Below the pieces are notes generated by a model, which searched no databases, had not been told where the DNA came from, and saw nothing but the letters and a program-made list of their open reading frames with translations. A stretch of 64,000 bases of DNA from Nemophila menziesii (Eukaryota; Streptophyta; Magnoliopsida; Boraginales; Hydrophyllaceae): contig JARWIR010000050.1 of the NCBI GenBank assembly GCA_029959085.1, positions 5,015,927-5,079,926 on the forward strand, read 5' to 3'. Position 1 is the stretch's first letter. The number at the start of each line of letters is the position of its first letter. The translations under genes were made by a program, and so were the position numbers. Below are positions 1-9,822 of this stretch, one piece after another.

Positions 1-767
1 GTTATAAGGGACCCACTGTTTCCACCAACATGGTCGTCACGTCCGTCCGGAAGGATAGAAACCCTTTAGGGAAAAGTGAAACGTAATCCGATTCTCCACC
101 GCTAGCTAAATAGCGTACCCAAAAAAAAGATTATGCAATTAGATCTATGCGGGTTTCTTACAGGATTAGCATGTTACTTTGTCATGTTTTTAAACGACTT
201 TGAATATATTATCGAATTAATAAGATTCAACAGCAAAAAAGAGATAATTAAAAAGCCTACATTCACATGGAACACTGACACACGGTTTCTAGGATCGCTA
301 CCATTCACCACATAACAGATTTCAGTAACATTACTAGCACTCGAGAAATCGTCGGACTGCAATTAATGTAAAAATAAATTCACGATAAGTCCCTATAAAT
401 TATAAGTATAATTTTTATGAAACTATTGAGGGAAGTGAAAGTTGTGAGTAGTACCTTGTGGTGACGTGTATTATCATTGACAAAGACAAAGATTCTTCGT
501 GGTGGCAATGGAAGCCATAAAGAAGCTACAGCATTACGAACAGTCTTGGAAGGCATTTCCGGTTCATTTAACTTCTTCTTGGTGACCTGCCATCACTATT
601 TACCCAAAAAGAATAAAAATTAATATAGAGTTAATTAATTATGCTAAGTCAATTGTAATTGTTTATTAAAATTTTTACCCGCATTATGGAGAAGACGAAC
701 CTGGTAAAGGGTATAAACCCAACGCTTTGCACCATAAGCAAGACCTGCACCCACTAGAGGCTTGTAC
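1..767 (-). pseudogene. HD-ZIP IV relic, copy 1 (C-terminal tail lies outside the window)
   Basis: Same exon set as the reference copy, with the last ~60 bp beyond the left edge. Differences: the conserved FDF of the WLPLPP exon is FVF here (gacaaagacaaag at about 478-490), and the donor after the VNGSDPRN exon reads gtaggc instead of gtaag. The TAA after QSNMLIL is present (cttacagg). Confidence 0.85.
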
Positions 768-3700
768 CTAACATGAACATTTTAATTATCCAACTCAGAA
801 TATTTTGAATATACTATTTCTATAGACTGAATTTCAGAGTGTAATCAAAAAATTATAATTCAACTAAAATTCAACATAAAAATTTATAAGTAAACTAAAT
901 ATATTTTCTTAATAATGATCACATCCAAATAGTTATTCAAACTTATCAACATACTTATTTAAACTTCATTGTATTAGTTGAAATTATATCTAAATCTAAA
1001 TTTATATTTTCATAGATGATCTTTTGTGCTTAATCTTGAGAAAAAATATTAGATAAATCGATTCACATATTCTACAAACATTTAAGACAACAAAACTAAG
1101 GACATTTTGGTAAAAACATAAAAGAAGCACTACTTAAATAATTAATATATATTAGCGTTTTGTTTATTAGCACTTATGTGATGCAACTAATGGATTAACT
1201 TTGTTGGCCATGAATGTAGAAAAAAACTAAAATGAATAAAATTGAGGCATGGTGTTAATACCTTTTTTGCCGATCTTGTATCTCTTGTTATGCATTCACC
1301 TTTTCTATTTTATTGAAATGACATGACCAACGTTCTTTTTCCTGTAAATTAAATAACTCGATAATAATTGTATAGATAAATGATGAAGTCTTAACAATAA
1401 AAAATAGATAAAATATTTACAAATTAATGGATTGTAAATTATATAACGTTGCATGTTTAACATTTTTAATAAGTATTTGGAATCTCAATAATGTTAATTG
1501 AATAGATTTAGAAATAATAAATAGTAAATGCTCCCTTCAAAAGAAAATGATGTGAATCTCTAAAATATAACATAAGAAAATAAACTATGTTTTTATTTAT
1601 TGCTTAAATCTAGGCTTAATTTGTGTATTCTGGCGCCGACAAAGCTACCTAAGTATTATTCGCAGTAATTATAGTCTAGTGTTATGCTTTAATAAGGGTT
1701 GTATAATTCATCAACTTACATTTAGAGGCCATGAAAATTTTACCAATTCTATTTTATTGCATAAGACATTGGGTTGTTGTAACAAAACAAAAATATGTTA
1801 AGCTAGATTTAGTATAATTATATTTAATCAATATATAAGTGAAAGGATGAGTTGAACATTCAATTAAGATTACATTGAAAGAAAACAAGTATTTCTGATT
1901 CCAAAAATCTATATGGATTTTAACTTCTATATTTGTACTCTTTTTCTGCAGAATTTTTTATCATTTTTTGTTTTCTTTAATTATTATATAATTATTGGTT
2001 ATAATAAAAACATACCTTGTGACAAATTACATAGACTCCAAAAGAGGGAATGTTCTTGAAAAGAAACATAATCTTGATAAACATGGGAGATCCGTCTAAA
2101 AGTACCTATCATTATAATCTTCAAAAAAAATATAAAGAAATTGTAAATTGTAAAAAAAAAAAAAACTGATTACACTTTTTATATGGTTTCGAAATAAGCT
2201 TGATTTGAAAGTTTTCTTCTTTACCTCCGGTCTTCTTTCTTCAATGATATTTCGCTATGGAAAAGTTTTGCGGCGTGAAAGTTATGGAGTAAGCGAAGGT
2301 TTTTTTCTTTTCCATTTTAACCTACACCCTGCTTAGCCGAAAAAACCCAGCCCACTGACTAAGACCCGCACTTAGACCAACCAGAACACTATAAAAGCCC
2401 AAATTGACTTGAACTTAAAATTAGGCCCCCGATTATGTTTTTAGAAAAAAAATATGAATGGACACTATTCATTTTTAAAATTCATATATAACCTATCTAT
2501 TGATTAATTTTTTAGAAAATTGTTCAACCCCTAATATGACACTACTAGCTACTATTAAATAATATAGAAACATCTAATAATCACTATGGTAACATTGCAT
2601 TTCCAAAATATGTATCTCTATAATTTATCTTAGTGTTACAATAGATACATAACGAGTCAATATTGTGGTCACATGATATTTGTCTTATCTTTTTTGGCTA
2701 TTTGTTGAGTGTAGCTAATCATAGAGTAAGTCTATGTCTCGGTTTAATTTTCTTGTCACACCATAATATTATGCCATGTACAAAATTTATTTGCTAGCCG
2801 CAATAGATTGCATGTATATCATAGATTTGTTGGACACAATATTGTATAATATGTTTTACTTAAAGTATAAGTTGTTTTTAGTTTAAAATTTAAATAAAAA
2901 AAATTGATCCATGTAAATAGTGTATGGTTTAGATAAAAGTTCTCATATTTTTCTATGACCATCTTTCATCATCTTTCTCTTTTGAAAAAATTTAAGAAAT
3001 AAATGTAAGTTCATATTTAACTCAAATCTTAGTTTTGAGGAAATCCATTCATCTAATATTTGATGGTTCAATACTATTAAGAAATATACTCTATGTTTTT
3101 AACTTGCAAAAGTAATTATCTAATTAATCTAATGAAATGTATTTTGTTATTATAATTAATAAATATAATGTGAATATTTGACCATTCAATATATGATGTA
3201 AGTCTTACTCAAGTTTTGAAGGAGGAGATACCTTAAAAAGCATAAATTACTGGAAAATCAGCTATAATTTAGCAAATCTCAGCAATTTGATAATATGCGT
3301 TCCAAATCTTTGAAACATCATTAATCCCTGTAAATTTCCTGTAATTCGTTAAACTTTGATAAGTTAATCCCTTCCATTCCAAATATTTAAATGTGTATAT
3401 TATTCAATGTGGCCTACTATAGTCCCTATAGTCTACACTGATGAGTTAGTGTCATATTTTTGGAATTCGCATCCATTTTTTAATTATTGTCAAATAATAA
3501 TTAAAATACAATACACATCCTTTGAAATATATCATCCATCCTTTGTTTTTGCACATAAAAGTTATTTACAGGCTTCATCTATAACTAAAGACAAAGTAGT
3601 CTAAAAATAAATTATTTAACTTAAAAAAAACCATATAACATTATTATTCACCTTATTTCACAAACACCCAATTTAACTAAAACACCTAGAACAAAAGTTA

Positions 3701-4247
3701 TTAACAGTATCGCTTGTAAAGTTATTCTATAATATTGTTAAAGACTTGTAGCCATTTGGGAAATCTTCTGCGACAATCATAATTTATATGACCTGAAATT
3801 TATTTCATGTTCTATTTAATTGCATGTATCTCATTTTACATAAGATTTTTCAATTATATATTAACTTGAATACCTTTTTCTGACCAAATTTAAATAAATA
3901 AATTAATTACCTCTTATCCAGATTGGGTCCATTAAGTACTCACGTGTCACAAAGCTCGGATAAAGTCCTATTGATGCACTTCAATCTGACACAAGAGCCA
4001 TAAAATTCAGATCATTCTAAAAACTAGCTAATGATTTCACTTGTACAAGTTTTATTAATTTAACATTAAATTGAATTAGAAAATTTTGTAAGTGAAATAT
4101 AAACACACCTTGTTACAAAAATTCATTGAACTATACATTTCCAGTAAATTTTATATTCGTAATTGTCAACGTCATAAATAGTTAAAAAGTAGCTTAGTTT
4201 ATAAACTTTAAAAGTTTCTAATAAATAAAATAAAATAAAACCCTTAC

Positions 4248-4454
4248 CTGGAGCCTTTGGTGGTGTTGTTGATGTTGGTGGTGCTCGTGATGATGGAGAA
4301 GGTGGAGCTGGTAGGGTGACCTTTCTAGGGTGCCCCTTGGCAGCTTTTTGGGTAAACCCGAGGTGGCGGTCTTGTGTGGTGTTGCTGGTGAAGCCCTGTT
4401 AAAGGAAATATTCGAGAAGGTGGTCTTTTGTTGTGGTGTTGGAGCTGGTTTCGC
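4248..4454 (-). other. Exon-like proline-rich segment of unknown origin (unit 1)
   Basis: A 207-bp G/C-richer segment on the minus strand, bounded by acceptor ccctttgcag and donor gtaagg. One frame is open throughout (AKPAPTPQQKTTFSNISF, later HHHQHHQHQQHH), but its His/Gln-rich half looks like a shifted reading: the adjacent frame gives KVTPPAPPSPSSPAPPTSTT, a typical proline-rich or arabinogalactan-like stretch. A second acceptor (tttcctttaacag) inside would open that frame. It lies just past the stop of the HD-ZIP IV relic, so it belongs to another captured gene or to a 3' exon. I cannot name it. Other copies: 8754-8960, 13286-13492, 17849-18055, 22376-22582, 26841-27047, 31305-31511, 35770-35976, 40233-40439, 44722-44928, 49234-49440, 53746-53952, 58242-58448, 62772-62978. 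Confidence 0.45.
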
Positions 4455-4485
4455 CTGCAAAGGGAAAACTTTTGTAGGCCATTGA

Positions 4486-5314
4486 TCATATGTTGTCTAA
4501 AAGCCAGGACACCTTGATATGCTCGATGGTGTTCTTGACGTCCAACTGTTATAAGGGACCCACTGTTTCCACCAACATGGTCCTCACGTCCGTCCGGAAG
4601 GATAGAAATCCTTTAGGGAAAAGAGAAACATAATCCGATTCTCCACCGCTAGCTAAATAGCGTACCCAAAAAAAAGAGTATGCAATTAGATCTATGCGGG
4701 TTTCTTACAGGATTAGCATGTTACTTTGTCATGTTTTTAAACGACTTTGAATATATTATCGAATTAATAAGATTCAACTACAAAAAAGAGATAATTAAAA
4801 AACTTACATTCACATGGAACACTGACACACAGTTTCTAGGATCGCTACCATTCACCACATAACAGATTTCTGTAACATTACTAGCACTCGAGAAATCGTC
4901 GGACTGCAATTAATGTAAAAATAATTTCACGATAAGTCCCTATAAATTATAAGTATAATTTTTATGAAACTATTGAGGGAAGTGAAAGTTGTGAGTAGTA
5001 CCTTGTGGTGACGTGTATTATCATTGACAAAGTCAAAGATTCTTCGTGGTGGCAATGGAAGCCATAAAGAAGCTACAGCATTACGAACAGCCTTGGAAGG
5101 CATTTCCGGTTCATTTAACTTCTTCTTAGTGACCTGCAATCACTATTTACCCAAAAAGAATAAAAATTAATATAGAGTTAATTAATTATGCTAAGTCAAT
5201 TGTAATTATTTATTAAAAAATTTACCCGCATTATGGAGAAGACGAACCTGGTAAAGGGTATAAACCCAACGCTTTGCACCATAAGGAAGACCTGCATCCA
5301 CTAGGGGTTTGTAC
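4486..5314 (-). pseudogene. HD-ZIP IV START-domain transcription factor relic, copy 2 (reference copy)
   Basis: Reading on the minus strand, exon remnants appear in the order of the HD-ZIP IV C-terminal half. Exon A (5226-5314) encodes YKPLVGAGLAYGAKRW, matching the family's YRPL...G.GFGAQRW motif. Exon B (5002-5133, 44 codons) carries SLWLPLPPRRIFDF, matching SVWLPVSPQRLFDF. Exon C (4808-4903, 32 codons) carries VNGSDPRNCVSV, matching ANGRDPGNCVSL. The last exon (from 4777) has QSNMLIL at 4708-4728, an in-frame TAA at 4705-4707 where the family has Q, then SGGESDYVSLFPKGF. A one-base frameshift near 4606 precedes ILPDG (4589-4603); then come SGSLITVG (4541-4564), VKNTIEHIKVS (4507-4539) and TGA (4486-4488). 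The block between GAKRW and exon B and the ~15 residues after LITV are missing. Family proteins bind DNA as dimers in the nucleus and act in epidermal or endosperm programmes; this copy cannot encode one. This copy keeps the canonical Cys of NCVSV, which other copies have changed. Confidence 0.88.
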
Positions 5315-5807
5315 CTAACATGAACATTTTAATTATCCACCTCAGAATATTTTGAATATACTTTTTCTATAGACTGAATTTCAGAGTGTAATCAAAAAAT
5401 TTTAATTCAACTAAAATTCAACATAAAAATTTATAAGTAAACTAAATATATTTTCTTAATAATGATCACATCCAAATAGTTATTCAAACTTATCAACATA
5501 CTTATTTAAACTTCATTGTATTAGTTGAAATTATATCTAAATCTAAATTTATATTTTCATAGATGATCTTTTGTGCTTAATCTTGAGAAAAAATATTAGA
5601 TAAATCCATTCACATATTCTACAAACATTTAAGACAACAAAACTAAGGACATTTTGGTAAAAACATAAAAGAAACACTACTTAAATAATTAATATATATT
5701 AGCGTTTTGTTTATTAGCACTTATGTGATGCAACTAATAGATTAACTTTATAGGCCATGAATGTAGAAAAAACTAATATGAATAAAATTGAGGCATGGTG
5801 TTAATAC

Positions 5808-5887
5808 CTTTTTTGCCGATCTTGTATCTCTTGTTATGCATTCACCTTTTCTATTTTATTGAAATGACATGACCAACGTTCTTTTTC
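5808..5887 (-). pseudogene. Exon-like segment upstream of the HD-ZIP IV exons (unit 2)
   Basis: On the minus strand an 80-bp segment lies between a good acceptor (tttgatttacag) and a donor (gtatta), immediately upstream of the YKPLV...GAKRW exon. It reads KERWSCHFNKIEKVNA and then a stop. Its position, and a Trp three residues before a His, would fit the family's VTWVEH segment, but the match is weak. Equivalent copies lie in other units; units 13 and 14 have lost most of it through a 35-bp deletion. Confidence 0.25.
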
Positions 5888-6265
5888 CTGTAAATCAAAT
5901 AACTCGATACTAATTGTATAGATAAATGATGAAGTCTTAACAATAAAAAATAGATAAAATATTTACAAATTAATTGATTGTAAATTATATAACGTTGCAT
6001 GTTTAACATTTTTAATAAGTATTTGGAATCTCAATAATGTTAATTGAATAGATTTAGAAATAATAAAAAGTAAATGCTCCCTTCAAAAGAAAATGATGTG
6101 AATCTCTAAAATATAACATAAGAAAATAAACTATGTTTTTATTTATTGCTTAAATCTAGGCTTAATTTGTGTATTCTGGCGCCAACAAAGCTACCTAAGT
6201 ATTATTCGCAGTAATTATAGTCTAGTGTTATGCTTTAATAAGGATTGTATAATTCATCAACTTAC

Positions 6266-6792
6266 ATTTAGAGGCCATGAAAATTTTACCAATTCTATTT
6301 TATTGCATAAGACATTGGGTTGTTGTAACAAAACAAAAATATGTTAAGCTAGATTTAGTATAATTATATTTAATCAATATATAAGTGAAAGGATGAGTTG
6401 AACATTCAATTAAGATTACATTGAAAGAAAACAAGTATTTCTGATTCCAAAAATCTATATGGATTTTAACTTCTATATATGTACTCTTTTTCTGCAGAAT
6501 TTTTTATCATTTTTTTTTTCTTTAATTATTATATAATTATTGGTCATAATAAAAACATACCTTGTGACAAATTACATAGACTCCAAAAGAGGGAATGTTC
6601 TTGAAAAGAAACATAATCTTGATAAACATGGGAGATCCGTCTAAAAGTACCTATCATTATAATCTTCAAAAAAAATATAAAGAAATTGTAAATTGTAAAA
6701 AAAAAAAAAACTGATTACACTTTTTATATGGTTTCGAAATAAGCTTGATTTGAAAGTTTTCTTCTTTACCTCCGGTCTTCTTTCTTCAATGA
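6266..6792 (-). pseudogene. Degenerate exon-like segments 5' of the relic (unit 2), possible N-terminal half
   Basis: Three minus-strand segments end at plausible GT donors: the segment starting at 6266 (ELVKFSWPLN, or ELVKVSWPLN in other units; donor gtaag), 6561-6663 (HVYQDYVS.QEHSLFWSLCN; donor gtatg, acceptor tttgaag) and the one starting at 6770 (EERRPE; donor gtaaag). Their order would suit the linker region and ELVK helix of HD-ZIP IV proteins, but the similarity is too slight to prove it, and no homeodomain (no WFQN motif) is visible. In units 6-9 the middle and last segments lie in one open frame of 81 codons (24675-24920, 29139-29384, 33603-33848, 38069-38314) with a TTG start, which is probably fortuitous. 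Confidence 0.25.
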
Positions 6793-6817
6793 TATTTCGC
6801 TATGGAAAAGTTTTGCG

Positions 6818-6837
6818 GCGTGAAAGTTATGGAGTAA
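6818..6837. repeat. 20-bp minisatellite, copy-number variable between units
   Basis: The monomer gcgtgaaagttatggagtaa occurs once here. Copy number by unit: 1 in units 1, 2, 5-9, 11 and 12; 2 in units 3, 10, 13 and 14; 3 in unit 4. It lies just upstream (on the minus strand) of the first exon-like segment, in the presumed leader of the relic gene. Confidence 0.9.
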
Positions 6838-6885
6838 GCGAAGGTTTTTTTCTTTCCATTTTAACCTACACCCTGCTTAGCCGAA

Positions 6886-6976
6886 AAAACCCAGCCCACT
6901 GACTAAGACCCGCACTTAGACCAACCTGAACAATATAAAAGCCCAAATTGACTTGAACTTAAAATTAGGCCCCCGA
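6886..6976. promoter_or_regulatory. Promoter-like patch with AGCCCA/GGCCC motifs and TATAAAA (unit 2)
   Basis: A locally C-rich stretch in otherwise AT-rich DNA. It holds AGCCCA at 6893-6898 and 6940-6945 (TGGGCT on the minus strand, the site II type element of many plant housekeeping promoters), TATAAAA at 6934-6940 on the plus strand, and GGCCCCC near 6969. It lies where the 5' flank of the minus-strand relic gene would be. Equivalent patches occur in all units, for example 2338-2432 and 25010-25108. Direction of any transcription cannot be told: the motifs suit the minus-strand gene, but the TATA box reads on the plus strand. Confidence 0.35.
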
Positions 6977-6999
6977 TTATGTTTTTAGAAAAAAAATAT

Positions 7000-8416
7000 G
7001 AATGGACACTATTCATTTTTAAAATTCATATATAACCTATCTATTGATTAATTTTTTAGAAAATTGTTCAACCCCTAATATGACACTACTAGCTACTATT
7101 AAATAATATAGAAACATCTAATAATCACTATGGTAACATTGCATTTCCAAAATATGTATCTCTATAATTTATCTTAGTGTTACAATAGATACATAACGAG
7201 TCAATATTGTGGTCACAGGATATTTGTCTAATCTTTTTTGGCTATTTGTTGAGTGTAACTAATCATAGAGTAAGTCTATGTCTCGGTTTAATTTTCTTGT
7301 CACACCATAATATTATGCCATGTACAAAATTTATTTGCTAGCCGCAATAGATTGCATGTATATCATAACGAGTTAATATGTTTTTAGTTTAAAATTTAAA
7401 TAAAAAAAATTGATCCATGTAAATAGTGTATGGTTTAGATAAAAGTTCTCATATTTTTCTATGACCATCTTTCATCATCTTTCTCTTTTGAAAAAATTTA
7501 AGAAATAAATGTAAGTTCATATTTAACTCAAATCTTAGTTTTGAGAAAATCCATTCATCTAATATTTGATGGTTCAATACTATTAAGAAATATACTCTAT
7601 GTTTTTAACTTGCAAAAGTAATTATCTAATTAATCTAATGAAATGTATTTTGTTATTATAATTAATAAATGTAATGTGAATATTTGACAATTCAATATAT
7701 GATGTAAGTCTTACTCAAGTTTTGAAGGAGGAGATACCTTAAAAAGCATAAATTACTGGAAAATCAGCTATAATTTAGCAAATCTCAGCAATTTGATAAT
7801 ATGCGTTCCAAATATTTAAAACATCATTAATCCCTGTAAATTTCCTCTAATTCGTTAAACTTTGATAAGTTAATCCCTTCCATTCCAAATATTTAAATGT
7901 GTATATTATTCAATGTGGCCTACTATAGTCCCTATAGTCTACACTGATGAATTAGTGTCATATTTTTGGAATTCGCATCGATTTTTTAATTATTGTCAAA
8001 AAATAATTAAAATAAAATACACATCATTTGAAATATATCATCCATCCTTTGTTTTTGTACATAAAAGTTATTTACAGGCTTCATCTATAACTAAAGACAA
8101 AATAGTCTAAAAATAAATTATTTAACTCAAAAAAAACCATATAACATTATTATTCACATTATTTCACAAACACCCAATTTAACTAAAACACCTAGAACAA
8201 AAGTTATTAACAATATCGCTTGTAAAGTTATTGTGAAATATTGTTAAAGACTTGTAGCCATTTGTGAAATCTTCTGCGACAATCATAATTTATATGAACT
8301 GAAATTTATTTCATGTTCTATTTAATTGCATGTATCTCATTTTACATAAGATTTTTCAATTATATATTAACTTGAATACCTTTTTCTGACCAAATTTAAA
8401 TAAATAAATTAATTAC
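7000..8416. other. AT-rich part of the unit without recognisable content (unit 2)
   Basis: About 1.4 kb of AT-rich DNA with homopolymer runs. It has no domain, RNA gene, hairpin-type terminator or transposon end that I can see. The equivalent part of each other unit is the same and holds most of the diagnostic deletions (80-bp deletion in units 6-9, 33-bp deletion in units 3 and 11-13, private deletion in unit 2). A 65-codon plus-strand frame starting MWPTIVP lies inside it (7913-8110) but is open only in some units. Confidence 0.6.
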
Positions 8417-8522
8417 CTCTTATCCAGATTGGGTCCATTAAGTACTCACGTGTCACAAAGCTCGGATAAAGTCCTATTGATGCACTTCAATCTGACACAA
8501 GAGCCATAAAATTCAGATCATT
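8417..8522 (-). other. Exon-like segment of unknown origin, with a G-box (unit 2)
   Basis: Between acceptor gtttttag and donor gtaatt on the minus strand, 106 bp more GC-rich than its surroundings. Every frame contains a stop; the most protein-like stretches are GLYPSFVTREYLMDPIW in one frame and RLKCINRTLSELCDT in another, and I recognise neither. It contains CACGTG, which is changed to CATGTG in units 12 and 13. Together with the proline-rich segment it may be the remains of a second gene on the same strand. Confidence 0.3.
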
Positions 8523-8991
8523 CTAAAAACTAGCTAATGATTTCACTTGTACAAGTTTTATTAATTTAACATTAAATTGAATTAGAAAATTTTGTAAGTG
8601 AAATATAAACACACCTTGTTACAAAAATTCATTGAACTATACATTTCCAGTAAATTTTATATTCGTAATTGTCAATGTCATAAATAGTTAAAAAGTAGCT
8701 TAGTTTATAAACTTCAAAAGTTTCTAATAAATAAAATAAAATAAAACCCTTACCTGGAGCCTTTGGTGGTGTTGTTGATGTTGGTGGTGCTGGTGATGAT
8801 GGAGAAGGTGGAGCTGGTGGGGTGACCTTTCTAGGGTGCCCCTTGGCAGCTTTTTGGGTAAACCCGAGGTGGCGGTCTTGTGTGGTGTTGCTGGTGAAGC
8901 CCTGTTAAAGGAAATATTCGAGAAGGTGGTCTTTTGTTGTGGTGTTGGAGCTGGTTTCGCCTGCAAAGGAAAAACTTTTGTAGGCCATTGA

Positions 8992-9822
8992 TCATATGTT
9001 GTCTAAAAGCCAGGACACCTTGATATGCTCGATGGTGTTCTTGACGTCCAACTGTTATAAGGGACCCACTGTTTCCACAAACATGGTCCTCACGTCCGTC
9101 CGGAAGGATAGAAACCCTTTAGGGAAAAGAGAAACATAATCCGATTCTCCACCGCTAGCTAAATAGCGTACCCAGAAAAAAAAGATTATGCAATTAGATC
9201 TATGCGGGTTTCTTATAGGATTAGCATGTTACTTTGTCATGTTTTTAAACGACTTTGAATATATTATCCAATTAATAAGATTCAACTACAAAAAAGAGAT
9301 AATTAAAAAACTTACATTCACATGGAACACTGATACACGGTTTATAGGATCGCTACCATTCACCACATAACAGGTTTCTGTAACATTACTAGCACTCGAG
9401 AAATCGTCGGACTGCAATTAATGTAAAAATAATTTCACGATAAGTCCCTATAAATTATAAGTATAATTTTTATGAAACTATTGAGGGAAGTGAAAGTTGT
9501 GAGTAGTACCTTGTGGTGACGTGTATTATCATTGACAAAGTCAAAGATTCTTCGTGGTGGCAATGGAAGCCATAAAGAAGCTACAGCATTACGAACAGTC
9601 TTGGAAGGCATTTCCGGTTCATTTAACTTCTTCTTGGTGACCTGCAATCACTATTTACCCAAAAAGAATAAAAATTAATATAGAGTTAATTAATTATGCT
9701 AAGTCAATTGTAATTATTTATTAAAAAATTTACCCGCATTATGGAGAAGACGAACCTGGTAAAGGGTATAAACCCAACGCTTTGCACCATAAGCAAGACC
9801 TGCATCCACTAGAGGCTTGTAC
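8992..9822 (-). pseudogene. HD-ZIP IV relic, copy 3
   Basis: Exons in the same order as the reference copy. The residue at the canonical Cys position is Arg (RNRVSV), and the preceding residue pair is changed (gtttataggat gives YRN instead of PRN). The premature TAA and the ILPDG frameshift are retained. The last residues run through LDVKNTIEHIK in a frame shifted from LITV (gacgtccaac version). Confidence 0.85.

Larger units (their letters stand above)
1..4547 (-). repeat. Array unit 1 (4,547 bp)
   Basis: Full-length form without the larger deletions seen in other copies, so it serves as a near-complete reference unit. It carries one copy of the 20-bp minisatellite, an intact G-box CACGTG at 3941-3946, and the intact region upstream of 2900 that is truncated in unit 2. 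Strand is given for the relic gene it carries. Confidence 0.95.
4548..9053 (-). repeat. Array unit 2 (4,506 bp), reference unit for the detailed entries
   Basis: Close to unit 1 in sequence. It is distinguished by a private deletion with filler near 7366-7380: the stretch reading agatttgttggacac onward in unit 1 is missing, and the junction reads cataacgagttaatat. One minisatellite copy. Confidence 0.95.

Noticed and set aside
3218..3232. Ribosome-binding-site-like ggaggaga motif
   Set aside because: Plant nuclear context with no following open frame; a bacterial-type signal is meaningless here.
3407..3604. 65-codon plus-strand frame starting MWPTIVPIVY, seen in units 1, 2, 6-10 and 14
   Set aside because: Broken or lacking its start in other units, frameshifted in unit 9, AT-driven composition, and no recognisable domain or promoter. 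Treated as a chance frame.
4680..4862. 60-codon plus-strand frame starting MQLDLCGF, open in 14 of 15 units
   Set aside because: It lies antisense to the QSNMLIL and VNGSDPRN exons of the relic, and its reading depends on the repeat being copied. Unit 5 has a stop in it. No family resemblance.
6818..6837. CRISPR-like repeat
   Set aside because: The 20-bp monomers are directly adjacent with no spacers, at most three copies, in a plant-type nuclear sequence.
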